This document shows, one piece after another, positions 8,998 through 16,791 of a stretch of DNA of 64,000 bases. The notes under the pieces are model-generated. The model did no database searches and was not told the origin of the DNA. It saw only the letters and a list, made by a program, of their open reading frames with translations. The translations under genes and the position numbers were made by a program. Each line of letters starts with the position of its first letter. The stretch's first letter is position 1. Source of the stretch: Caldilineaceae bacterium (GTDB lineage: Bacteria; Chloroflexota; Anaerolineae; Caldilineales; Caldilineaceae); contig JAPKMW010000024.1 of assembly GCA_026645575.1 (NCBI GenBank), forward strand, positions 1 to 64,000. The letters run 5' to 3'.

Positions 8998-9885
8998 ATG
9001 AAACTCGGACAAGGCGACTACCAATACGAAGTGGTGGACAACTGGGCCAAGTTGCCGGAGGGGTGGGACTTTTCGCTGGTGTCGGATGCGGCCATCGACT
9101 CGCGGGGGCGCATCTATGTCTTCACCCGTGGCAAGCATCCGATCATCGTCTTTGACCAGGGGGGCAACTTTGTCACCTCGTGGGGCTATGGCGAGTTTGG
9201 CATCTCGCCCCATCTGGTGAGCCAATCGCATGGCATCTTTATCACGCCGGACGACAAGGTCTACCTCACCGACGCCTACCAGCATATCGTTCGCCGCTAC
9301 ACCCGGCTGGGCGAGATGGAGCGGGAATGGGGCACCCCCGGCGTTCCTGGCGTCACCCACTACCGGCGACAGTTCAACATGCCCACCGGCGTCACCATCG
9401 GGCTGGATGGCGCGCTCTACATCTCCGACGGCTATGGCAACCGCTGCATCCACAAATACACCGTCGCGGGCGAGCATGTCGCCACCTGGGGCGAACCGGG
9501 TCGCGGCCCCGGTCAATTTGCCATTGTCCACAACATCGGCTGCGACCGCACGGGGCGCCTGATCGTTTGTGACCGGGACAACAACCGTGTCCAACTCTTT
9601 GACCCTGATGGCAACTTTTTAGAAGAATGGACCGATGTCGAGGGGCCGGGCGATGTCTGGATCACCCCCGACAACACGATCTACATTGTCGAGCAGGGGG
9701 GCCACGGCCATGTCAGCGTCTGGTCACCCGATGGCCGGCGCATTAGCCGCTTCTCCGGCGCACCAGGCGGCGTCCTCCAAGCGCCGCATGGCCTCTGTGT
9801 CGATGCCGAGGGCAGCATCTATGTCGCCGAGATCGGCGGGCCGGGGCGGGGGCAGCGGTTGCAGAAGTTTGCGCGGGTGAAATAG
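8998..9885 (+). CDS. NHL-repeat six-bladed propeller protein
   Basis: A 295-residue protein with about five to six NHL-type blades, for example AIDSRGRIYVFTRG, GITPDDKVYLTDAY, LDGALYISDGYGN, DRTGRLIVCDRDNNRVQLF and VDAEGSIYVAEI. It resembles the peptidyl-alpha-hydroxyglycine lyase and SMP-30-like propellers that often carry out hydrolysis or lyase reactions, or act as plain binding domains. No signal peptide is seen. AAAGGAGA at an 8-nt spacing supports the ATG at 8998. It follows the NACHT gene by 19 nt, but its GC-rich composition shows that it belongs to the resident chromosome and not to the insert. Confidence 0.8.
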   Translation: MKLGQGDYQYEVVDNWAKLPEGWDFSLVSDAAIDSRGRIYVFTRGKHPIIVFDQGGNFVTSWGYGEFGISPHLVSQSHGIFITPDDKVYLTDAYQHIVRRYTRLGEMEREWGTPGVPGVTHYRRQFNMPTGVTIGLDGALYISDGYGNRCIHKYTVAGEHVATWGEPGRGPGQFAIVHNIGCDRTGRLIVCDRDNNRVQLFDPDGNFLEEWTDVEGPGDVWITPDNTIYIVEQGGHGHVSVWSPDGRRISRFSGAPGGVLQAPHGLCVDAEGSIYVAEIGGPGRGQRLQKFARVK

Positions 9886-9904
9886 GTGATTGGGTGACTG
9901 GTCT

Positions 9905-9990
9905 GGGGTAGGGGCGCGGATTTTGGATGGCGCGGATCGCTTCCCTTACCGGCAAACTATCCGCGTGACCTGAATCCGCGCCCCTACCCC
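9905..9990. repeat. 18-bp perfect inverted repeat with GTAGGGGC core
   Basis: Arms 9905-9922 (GGGGTAGGGGCGCGGATT) and 9973-9990 are exact complements, 20 nt after the stop codon of the propeller gene. The spacer also contains a second GCGGAT / ATCCGC pair. Confidence 0.85.
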
Positions 9991-10021
9991 CTCAACTATA
10001 GCATTACTCGAAAGAAAAACA

Positions 10022-10789
10022 ATGAGGAAGCAGACAAATCGGCAATGGCTTTTCTTCAGGTTGTTGGCGCTAGGGATCTTTGGGGCTGCTTGTCAACCAA
10101 TCACGGAGCCGACGCCGACTTTGCGGCCAACGGCGCCCATTACACCCGTGCTCATTGCGCCGGCGCCAACCCTGTCGGCAGAAGAGGTACAAACGATGAA
10201 TGCACAACTGATTGCGGCGGCCGAGCGCGGCGATACGGACACGGTGTTACGACTGCTTGCTGCCGGCGCAGCGATCAACAGTCGCGACGAACGGGGGCGC
10301 ACGGCGGTCATGGCGGCGACGCATGGCAATCAGGTGGCGACGGTGGGGGCGCTGATCGCAGCCGGGGCGGATATTCACATTCAGGACAATCGTCTCGACA
10401 ACCCCTTTCTCTATGCTGGCGCCGAAGGGTTGCTGGACATTCTGAAGTTGACCATTGACGCCGGCGCCAACACCAAACTGACCAATCGCTTTGGCGGCAC
10501 GGCGTTGATCCCGGCGGCAGAGCGCGGTCACCTCGACGTGATCACCGAACTGCTGACCCGCACCGATGTGGATGTGAATCATGTCAACAACCTTGGGTGG
10601 ACCGCCCTGCTGGAAGCGATCATCTTGAGCGATGGCGGCCCACGCCATGTTGAAACGGTCCGTTTGCTCATCGGCGCCGGCGCTGATGTTAACCTGGCCG
10701 ATAGCCAAGGCGTCACGCCGTTGACCCATGCCCAGCAGCGGGGGTATACCAACATCATAGAACTCCTGCAAGAGGCCGGCGCAAAATAA
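10022..10789 (+). CDS. Secreted ankyrin-repeat protein (probable lipoprotein)
   Basis: A 255-residue protein. Residues 1-24 form a signal sequence with a basic start, a hydrophobic core (FFRLLALGIF) and a Cys at 24 in GAAC. The lipobox is imperfect because Gly replaces the usual Leu at -3. A Pro/Thr-rich linker follows, then five or so ankyrin repeats from about residue 65 to the end, with signatures DTVLRLLAAGAAIN, GRTAVMAATHG, VETVRLLIGAGADVN and GVTPLTHAQQRGYTNII. Ankyrin repeats bind other proteins; extracytoplasmic ones in bacteria are often linked to envelope or stress functions. The ribosome site is weak. It stands alone between the hairpin at 9905 and the catabolic cluster. Confidence 0.8.
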   Translation: MRKQTNRQWLFFRLLALGIFGAACQPITEPTPTLRPTAPITPVLIAPAPTLSAEEVQTMNAQLIAAAERGDTDTVLRLLAAGAAINSRDERGRTAVMAATHGNQVATVGALIAAGADIHIQDNRLDNPFLYAGAEGLLDILKLTIDAGANTKLTNRFGGTALIPAAERGHLDVITELLTRTDVDVNHVNNLGWTALLEAIILSDGGPRHVETVRLLIGAGADVNLADSQGVTPLTHAQQRGYTNIIELLQEAGAK

Positions 10790-10857
10790 TCCAGTCGCTG
10801 AGGCGACTTCTCACTGTTAGCTGCGGGTTTTAACCCTGCTATTTTTTGGAATCAACC

Positions 10858-12000
10858 ATGAAAATTACTGCAATTGAAGTCATCCCCCTGGTGCGCAAGC
10901 TCGACACCGAGTTTCTGGGCGGCACCTACAAGATTACCAACCGCAACACCATTGTCACCCGTGTTCACCTGGCAAACGGCGTGGTGGGCGAGTGCTTTGG
11001 CGGCGATGAAGACCAGACGCAGTCGCGCATTGTCGCCCTGATGCGCGACTATCTGATCCCGATGCTCATCGGCGAAGATGTGCATGATGTCGAGCGGCTG
11101 TGGGAGAAGATGTTCTTCTGTGATGTGGACTTGGGCAACCGCGCCCTCCATGTCCTCGACCTGGGCAACCGGGGCGTCTTGATGCAGGCGATTGCCGCCA
11201 TCGACAATGCGCTTTGGGACGCCATCGGCAAGCTGCACAACACGCCCGTCTACAAGCTGCTGGGTGGCTATCGTGACCGCGTGCCGGTCATCGCCATTGG
11301 CGGCTACTACTACCCCGGCGACCCCACCCATCGGGCGCTCTGTGATGAGATTCTGGCCTACAAAGCGCAGGGCTTGTATGGCGTCAAGATGAAGGTGGGC
11401 CGGGTGGCGCTGGCGGCGGATGTGGAACGGGTGCAGGCGGTGCGCGAGGCCGTGGGCGCTGATTTTGTGGTTGCTTGTGACGCCAACATGGCCTGGACGC
11501 CGACCCATGCCATTGACTTTTGTCGGGCTGTCGCCCCGCTCAATATCCGCTGGATGGAAGAGCCGGTGCGCTGGTATGATCAACTGGGCGGTTTGCGCGC
11601 CGTGCGCGATGGTTCACCGATTCCCGTGGTGGCCGGCCAGGGGGAGATCAGCCGCTTTGGCTGTCGCGACCTGATCCTCCACGGCGGCGTGCAGATCCTC
11701 AATGTCGATGTGACCATTGCCGGCGGTGTCACCGAGTGGCGGCGCATTGCCGGTCTCGCCAGCCATTTTGAAGTGCAAATGGCCCATCACGAAGAGTCGC
11801 AGGTTGCGCTCCATTTGCTGGCGTCCATCCCCCACGGCCTCTACGTGGAAATCTTCCCCAACCTGAAACGCGACCCCCTCTGGCACGAGATCCAACAGAC
11901 CCGCCCGCTGATCCGCGATGGCTATATGCACCTGAACGACCAACCAGGGTTGGGGCTGGATCTCAACCCGGAGGTGATTGCGCGCTACCGCGTAGATTGA
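10858..12000 (+). CDS. Mandelate racemase/muconate lactonizing enzyme family protein
   Basis: A 380-residue enolase-superfamily enzyme with an N-terminal capping domain and a C-terminal barrel. The catalytic pattern is complete: a Lys pair in GVKMKVG (about 177-183), Asp in VACDANMAW (about 205), Glu in WMEEPV (about 231), a Glu in GQGEISR (about 260) and a His in MAHHEE (about 306). These enzymes abstract a proton next to a carboxylate, most often as acid-sugar dehydratases. The ATG at 10858 is preferred over an upstream TTG because the family starts at MKITAIEV. It opens a run of six co-directional catabolic genes; the following SDRs could oxidise or reduce its product. Confidence 0.9.
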   Translation: MKITAIEVIPLVRKLDTEFLGGTYKITNRNTIVTRVHLANGVVGECFGGDEDQTQSRIVALMRDYLIPMLIGEDVHDVERLWEKMFFCDVDLGNRALHVLDLGNRGVLMQAIAAIDNALWDAIGKLHNTPVYKLLGGYRDRVPVIAIGGYYYPGDPTHRALCDEILAYKAQGLYGVKMKVGRVALAADVERVQAVREAVGADFVVACDANMAWTPTHAIDFCRAVAPLNIRWMEEPVRWYDQLGGLRAVRDGSPIPVVAGQGEISRFGCRDLILHGGVQILNVDVTIAGGVTEWRRIAGLASHFEVQMAHHEESQVALHLLASIPHGLYVEIFPNLKRDPLWHEIQQTRPLIRDGYMHLNDQPGLGLDLNPEVIARYRVD

Positions 12001-12071
12001 CAAGGTGAAGGGATGACAAGGTGAGGTAACTTCTGCGCGTTAGTTCACCTTGTCACCCCCTCACCTTGTCA
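11998..12071. repeat. Inverted repeat made of TGACAAGGTGA units
   Basis: Two copies of TGACAAGGTGA on the left (11998-12024) face two copies of TCACCTTGTCA on the right (12045-12071). The left arm overlaps the stop codon of the enolase-family gene. This can fold as one long hairpin or as several short ones. Confidence 0.85.
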
Positions 12072-12094
12072 GCTTTATTCTGATGGGATCGACT

Positions 12095-12889
12095 ATGCTT
12101 TTACAGGATCGCGTTGCAATTGTCACCGGCGGCGGGCAGGGCATTGGTTTGGGGATTGCCGAGAGCTTCTGTCGCGCCGGGGCGCGGGTGGTGATTGGCG
12201 AGTTGGCCAGTGAACGGGGGGAGGAAGCCGCGGCGGGTTTACGTTCCCAAGGGTATCAGGCGCAGACGATTGCCCTGGATGTGACCCAGCCGGCCTCTTG
12301 TCAGGCGTTGGCCGCACAGGTGATGGCGGAACAGGGGCGCATTGATATTCTGGTCAACAACGCCGGTCTCTTTATCCTACACAAGTCGGAGGAGATGCCC
12401 GAAGCAGACTGGCGCATCCAGATCGATGTGCTGCTCAACGGCGTCTTTTTTATGACCCAAGCGGTGGCGCGTGTTGCCATGATCCCACAACAGCAGGGCA
12501 ATGTGGTCAACATCGCGTCGATTGGCGGCCTGGGGGGCTGGCCCATGCGGGCGGCTTATAATGCTGCCAAGGCCGGTGTCATCGTCCTGACCGAAGTGCT
12601 GGCGACCGAGTGGGCGCAGTATAACATTCGGGTTAATGCTGTTTCACCTGGCGTCACTCGCACGGCGATGGTGCAACAGGCGATCAACCAGGGCATTGCC
12701 CAGATCGAAAGCTACGCCAAGCGCACCCCGCTGGGGCGCCTGGCCGAAGTGCCAGAGATTGCCAATGCTGTCCTTTTTCTGGCATCGGATCGGGCAGGTT
12801 ACATCACCGGCGAAAACCTGCGCGTCGATGGCGGTTGGGTGCCGTGGGGCAATTTGAATGCACAGGGTTTTCCACCAACCAAGGATTGA
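12095..12889 (+). CDS. SDR family NAD(P)-dependent oxidoreductase
   Basis: A 264-residue classical short-chain dehydrogenase. It has the dinucleotide motif TGGGQGIG (about 12-19), the structural NNAG (about 87-90) and the catalytic Ser in NIASIGG with YNAAK (Tyr and Lys about 156-160). The C-terminal DGGW is the usual end of the fold. An acidic residue at the end of strand 2 cannot be assigned with confidence, so NAD or NADP use is open. The ATG at 12095 starts exactly at the family N-terminus MLLQDRVAIVTGG; ATG 12083 is an alternative. It ends 6 nt before the next SDR gene, so the two are probably co-translated steps acting on sugar or sugar-acid alcohols. Confidence 0.9.
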   Translation: MLLQDRVAIVTGGGQGIGLGIAESFCRAGARVVIGELASERGEEAAAGLRSQGYQAQTIALDVTQPASCQALAAQVMAEQGRIDILVNNAGLFILHKSEEMPEADWRIQIDVLLNGVFFMTQAVARVAMIPQQQGNVVNIASIGGLGGWPMRAAYNAAKAGVIVLTEVLATEWAQYNIRVNAVSPGVTRTAMVQQAINQGIAQIESYAKRTPLGRLAEVPEIANAVLFLASDRAGYITGENLRVDGGWVPWGNLNAQGFPPTKD

Positions 12890-12895
12890 AGCTTC

Positions 12896-13663
12896 ATGGC
12901 TACATCGTTTGACCAACAGGTGGTTGTCATCACGGGCGCGGGCCGTGGCCTCGGTTTGGGCATGGCGCAGCGCTTTGGACAGGCTGGGGCGCGAGTCATT
13001 CTGGCGGAATTAGATGTGACCTTAGGCCGACAAGCCGAAGCTGAGTTGCAGCACGCCGGTTTGACCGCCCACTTTGCTGCGTTGGATGTCCGTGATCCGG
13101 CACAGAGTCGGGCGCTAGTGGCAGAGGTAGCGAACCGCTACGGTCGGCTGGATGTCTGGATTAACAACGCCGGCCTCTCCACGATCGCCCCAGCGGAGAC
13201 GTTGGATAGCGCCGAATGGGATGCGCTGGTGGCAGTCAACCTCTCTGGCGTCTTCTACTGTGCGCAGGCGGCGGGGCAGCAGATGCTGGCCCAGGGCAAA
13301 GGAGTGATCATCAACCTTGCCTCGATCACTGGCTTGCTCCACATCGAAGGGCGCGCCGCCTACAGTGTGACCAAAGCGGGGGTGGTTGCGCTAACCGAGG
13401 CATTGGGGGTAGAATGGGCGGGACGCGGCGTGCACGTGGTCGCCATTGCACCGGGCGTCGTCGCCACGCCGATGGCGCAGGCCGTTTTCGACCAAGGGAT
13501 TGCAGAACGCAGCACCTATGAACGACGGACGCCTATGCACCGGTTAGGGACAGTTGACGAAATTGCCGAAGCTGCGCTTTTTCTCGCCAGCGATGAGGCG
13601 GCCTATATCACGGCAGAAACCCTGCGCGTTGATGGTGGGTGGACGGCATATCAGTTATTTTAG
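12896..13663 (+). CDS. SDR family oxidoreductase
   Basis: A 255-residue classical short-chain dehydrogenase, diverged from but related to the gene just upstream. Motifs are TGAGRGLG (about 13-20), NNAG (about 90-93), a catalytic Ser in LASITGL and YSVTK (Tyr and Lys about 154-158). The end LRVDGGW is conserved in both paralogues, which suggests an old tandem duplication followed by change of substrate. AAGGA 10 nt upstream supports the ATG at 12896. It is followed by a hairpin at 13670-13737 that probably closes this transcript segment. Confidence 0.9.
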   Translation: MATSFDQQVVVITGAGRGLGLGMAQRFGQAGARVILAELDVTLGRQAEAELQHAGLTAHFAALDVRDPAQSRALVAEVANRYGRLDVWINNAGLSTIAPAETLDSAEWDALVAVNLSGVFYCAQAAGQQMLAQGKGVIINLASITGLLHIEGRAAYSVTKAGVVALTEALGVEWAGRGVHVVAIAPGVVATPMAQAVFDQGIAERSTYERRTPMHRLGTVDEIAEAALFLASDEAAYITAETLRVDGGWTAYQLF

Positions 13664-13669
13664 ATGGCT

Positions 13670-13737
13670 CCGGTGCGTGGCACTGGTCAGGACAACACTG
13701 TTAATCTGATCATCTACCGACCAGTGCCGCGCACCGG
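13670..13737. repeat. 19-bp inverted repeat after SDR gene
   Basis: Arms 13670-13688 and 13719-13737 pair with one G-T mismatch (CCGGTGCGTGGCACTGGTC on the left). It starts 7 nt after a stop codon, as expected for a terminator or mRNA 3'-end stabiliser. Confidence 0.85.
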
Positions 13738-13767
13738 ATGCTGCGCAATAGGGCTTAGGGAGTTTCT

Positions 13768-14214
13768 ATGAAAATTACCGGCGCTGACCACACCAGTTTC
13801 ACCGTTTCCAATCTGGAGCAATCGATTGCCTTTTATGTGGATAACCTGGGCTTTGAATTGCTTTACATCCGCCCCGAAATCAAGAACAACTACTTCCGCG
13901 CCATCATCGGCTGGCCCGACGCCGTGGTCAAAGGCGCCATGTTGGCGATTCCAGGGACGAGCCACCAACTGGAACTTTTTGAGTATGTCCATCCCCGCGG
14001 TGTGGCGGCGGATGTGCGCACGAACAACCCCGGCAGCGCCCATGTCTCTTATTTTGTCGATGATCTCCACGCTTTCTACGCGGCCTTGAGCACCAAAGGG
14101 GTTCGCTTTCGTTCGCCGCCGGTGGCGCTGGATGAAGGCCCCAACCGGGGCGGCTTAGCCCTCTATATGCTCGACCCCGATGGCATTACCATTGAACTTT
14201 TTCAGCGTGGATAG
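13768..14214 (+). CDS. VOC family protein (glyoxalase/dioxygenase fold)
   Basis: A 148-residue vicinal oxygen chelate protein. It begins ITGADHTSFTVSNLEQSIAFY, with a His in the first metal-ligand position, and ends GLALYMLDPDGITIELFQ, with a Glu in the last ligand position. HQLELFEY and AHVSYFVDDL supply the middle pair. The metal set (His, Glu, His, Glu) is consistent with an active lyase, epimerase or dioxygenase. The ATG at 13768 follows GGGAG by 7 nt. It lies between the SDR pair and the aminotransferase, so it may act on an intermediate of the same pathway; the reaction is not predictable. Confidence 0.85.
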   Translation: MKITGADHTSFTVSNLEQSIAFYVDNLGFELLYIRPEIKNNYFRAIIGWPDAVVKGAMLAIPGTSHQLELFEYVHPRGVAADVRTNNPGSAHVSYFVDDLHAFYAALSTKGVRFRSPPVALDEGPNRGGLALYMLDPDGITIELFQRG

Positions 14215-14225
14215 CAAGATTTACC

Positions 14226-14289
14226 TTGCTCATAGCCGGTCCGTGACCGGCATCCCGACATGGGTTACCGACCGGCTGTGAGCGAGCAA
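14226..14289. repeat. Imperfect inverted repeat (CCGGTC arms)
   Basis: TTGCTCATAGCCGGTC (14226-14241) faces GACCGGCTGTGAGCGAGCAA (14270-14289), with a bulge. It lies 12 nt after the VOC gene and before the aminotransferase gene. Confidence 0.7.
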
Positions 14290-14317
14290 CATCATGTTTT
14301 TCTAGTCAGGAACCTTT

Positions 14318-15601
14318 ATGACAACCAAAAACGATTTACACGACCAACTCGCCCTCAACGGCGCTCCGCCGGCCAAGCAACGCCCCGATCCGCCCATGTA
14401 CCCCGGTGGTATGGAAATTGATGAAGAAGAAGAGCAAGCCGTTTTGGAAGTGTTGCGCAGTAAGCGCCTCTTCCGCTACTACGGCCCACTCGCCTCCTCC
14501 TCAAAGGTACTCGAACTCGAAGGAGCCTTTGCCGCCTTCATGGGCACGCAATACAGCCTGGCCGTCACTTCCGGCACCGCTGCGCTCACCTGTGGCCTTC
14601 ATGCACTGGGTATCGGCCCCGGCGATGAGGTGATTGTTCCTGCCTACACCTGGATCGCCTCGGCTGCGGCCATCATCACCGCCGGCGCGATTCCGATTAT
14701 GGCCGAGGTGGATGAGTCGCTGCTGCTCGACCCGGTGGATGTCGAAGCCAAGATTACTCCTTATACCAAAGCGATCATGGCGGTTCACATGCGTGGCGCG
14801 CCTTGTCGCATGGATGAGATCATGGCCGTGGCCCGCAAACATAATCTTAAAGTCATTGAAGACACCGCCCAAGCTGATGGCGGCAGCTACAAAGGCCGTC
14901 GCCTGGGCAGCATTGGCGATGTGGGCTGTTTCAGTCTCCAGTTCAACAAGATCATCACCGCCGGCGAAGGGGGCATGGTGATTACCAACGACGCCGAAAT
15001 CTGGAAACGTTCGCTCATGTACCACGATGTCGGCGGCCCGCGCCAGTACAAAGTGCCCAACGATGAGATCCTGATCGGCACCAACTACCGAATGCCCGAA
15101 CTCTTGGGCGCGGTGGCGCTGGTGCAATTGCGCCGGTTGGATGGCCTGTTAGACGCCATGCGCGAACGCAAACGAATGCTCAAGGCCGGCATGGCCGAGA
15201 TCGCCAAACGCAAAGGCATCACCTTCCGTGCCATGGCTGATGAAGCAGGGGATACGGCCATTGCCCTCATCTTCTTTGCCGAAAGTATGGAATCAGCGGG
15301 GCAGATTGCTCAGGCGCTGCGTGCCGAAAATATCGGCGCCGGCACCCTCTATAAGCCCGATGTTTCCGACTACCATGTCTACGCCCACTGGACGCCGATC
15401 ATGGAACAGCGCACCTGGTCGCCCAACGGCGGGCCGTGGCGTGATGCGCGGCGCCCTATCACCTATCATAAGGAGATGTGTCCACGCACGCTCGATCTCC
15501 TTGGTCGCGCCGTGCATCTCAACGTGAGTCCGCTGTTGACCAACGAAGATATTGAGGAAACGCTAGAGGGCGTCAATCGTGTCTTGAATGCACTGGCGTA
15601 A
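14318..15601 (+). CDS. DegT/DnrJ/EryC1/StrS family aminotransferase
   Basis: A 427-residue fold-type I PLP enzyme. The N-terminal part has SLAVTSGTAALTCGLHALG, the Gly-Thr phosphate-binding loop. Further on are VIEDTAQADGG, where Asp pairs with the PLP ring nitrogen, and SLQFNKIITAGEGGM, where the Lys near residue 211 should form the Schiff base. The C-terminal region (YKPDVSDYHVYAHW) is longer than in sugar aminotransferases such as ArnB. Family members aminate keto-sugars or cyclitols, or catalyse PLP-dependent dehydration. Between SDRs and sugar-isomerase genes, an amino-sugar or aminocyclitol substrate is likely. GGAAC upstream supports the ATG at 14318. Confidence 0.9.
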   Translation: MTTKNDLHDQLALNGAPPAKQRPDPPMYPGGMEIDEEEEQAVLEVLRSKRLFRYYGPLASSSKVLELEGAFAAFMGTQYSLAVTSGTAALTCGLHALGIGPGDEVIVPAYTWIASAAAIITAGAIPIMAEVDESLLLDPVDVEAKITPYTKAIMAVHMRGAPCRMDEIMAVARKHNLKVIEDTAQADGGSYKGRRLGSIGDVGCFSLQFNKIITAGEGGMVITNDAEIWKRSLMYHDVGGPRQYKVPNDEILIGTNYRMPELLGAVALVQLRRLDGLLDAMRERKRMLKAGMAEIAKRKGITFRAMADEAGDTAIALIFFAESMESAGQIAQALRAENIGAGTLYKPDVSDYHVYAHWTPIMEQRTWSPNGGPWRDARRPITYHKEMCPRTLDLLGRAVHLNVSPLLTNEDIEETLEGVNRVLNALA

Positions 15602-15659
15602 ACGGCTCACAAGTTTCTTCTGCTCCTCCTGTCTGCCTTTCGCAAGGAGTTAAGCCATT

Positions 15660-16451
15660 ATGCAAGTAGGGATCAGTCAATTGATTGCCGGTGATCTGCC
15701 ACTGAATGACTTTTTTCAGCAGGCGGCGCAGGCGGGGTATGCGGTGGTGGAGTTGTGTTTGCGGCAACAAGGCGAGTTGACCCTAGCGAGTACGGCAGCA
15801 CAACTGGAACAGGTGATGGCGGCGGCGCGGGCGCATGACTTGGGGCTGGTGTCGCTGACTCATAGCCATTGTACTGGGAATTTACTGGACTCAGGTGAGG
15901 TGCAGCAGCGCAGTATTGATGAGACAGTGGCGGGTTTGCACGTGGCGGCGGCGTTAGGAATCGGCTGTACGTTACATACGCTGGGGTCGTTACGCCCCGA
16001 TCTCTATTATGATGACGCTTATCAGAATGGTGTGTGGGCGTTGCAACAGATCGCTGAACGGGCTGAGCAATTGAATGTCAATCTAGCCGTTGAATTTGTT
16101 TGGAACGGCTTCCTCTTTAGCCCGTTGGAGATGAAGCACTTTCTCGATGACGTGGGCAGCCCTGCCATTGGCTTCTATTTTGATCCTGGCAACATGGCGG
16201 TCTTTCAATATCCCCATCACTGGGTGCGCATTGTGGGGAAGCATATTAAAATGGTCCACCTGAAAGATTGGCAAGGACGCGCCTTGAACGGCGGCTGGAC
16301 GCCCCTGTTGCAAGGCGCTGTAGACTACACCGCCATGAGCTGGGAGTTGCGCGCCCTGGGCTACGACGGTCCCATGATCAGCGAAGTGCCCCCCGATCTC
16401 GCTTCCTTTGCCGATACAGCCGCAGCCATTCGTAAAATTATCACCATGTAA
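15660..16451 (+). CDS. Sugar phosphate isomerase/epimerase family protein
   Basis: A 263-residue xylose-isomerase-like TIM barrel. Ligand-like positions are Glu in NLAVEFVWNG (about 143), Asp in FYFDPGNM (about 177), His and Asp in MVHLKDW (about 201-204) and the terminal Glu in MISEVPP (about 241). The pattern fits 2-keto-myo-inositol dehydratase/IolE-type and other ketose epimerases. AAGGAG upstream fixes the ATG at 15660. It is the last gene of the catabolic run that starts at 10858 and is followed by the perfect hairpin at 16480. Confidence 0.85.
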   Translation: MQVGISQLIAGDLPLNDFFQQAAQAGYAVVELCLRQQGELTLASTAAQLEQVMAAARAHDLGLVSLTHSHCTGNLLDSGEVQQRSIDETVAGLHVAAALGIGCTLHTLGSLRPDLYYDDAYQNGVWALQQIAERAEQLNVNLAVEFVWNGFLFSPLEMKHFLDDVGSPAIGFYFDPGNMAVFQYPHHWVRIVGKHIKMVHLKDWQGRALNGGWTPLLQGAVDYTAMSWELRALGYDGPMISEVPPDLASFADTAAAIRKIITM

Positions 16452-16791
16452 GGCTGTTCCCCAAAAGCAAATCCCACCTGTAGGGGCGTGCCCTTGCGGT
16501 CGCCCTTGGGGCGACCGCAAGGGCACGCCCCTACGAAAATTACCGAATTTAATTCATACCCTTCATGAGTCTTCGGGGCGCCGGCGGAAAACTAAAATCT
16601 TTACGACGATTCAACCTGTCATTCCCTAATTGACCAGAAGTTAGCGTGCTTCCATAACAGTAGCTAGCTGAATTGGTGCGTCCCCCAGACCATACATTCG
16701 GTGACGCTGCTCGACACTGTGAGTGTCTTTTGAAAGGGTAGATGGAAGTGGATGAAGGGTGATGTCGTAAGGTCGTAAACAGAAGTCGTCA
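16452..16791. other. Gene-free convergent spacer with hairpin
   Basis: This is the space between the convergent isomerase and kinase genes. It contains the 26-bp inverted repeat at 16480-16534. Nothing else recognisable was seen. Confidence 0.6.
16480..16534. repeat. Perfect 26-bp inverted repeat, 3-nt loop
   Basis: Arms 16480-16505 and 16509-16534 are exact complements with loop TTG. The outer sequence GTAGGGGCGTGCCCTTGCGG closely matches the repeat at 62228 and marks a dispersed family. Position between convergent genes suits a two-way terminator. Confidence 0.9.
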
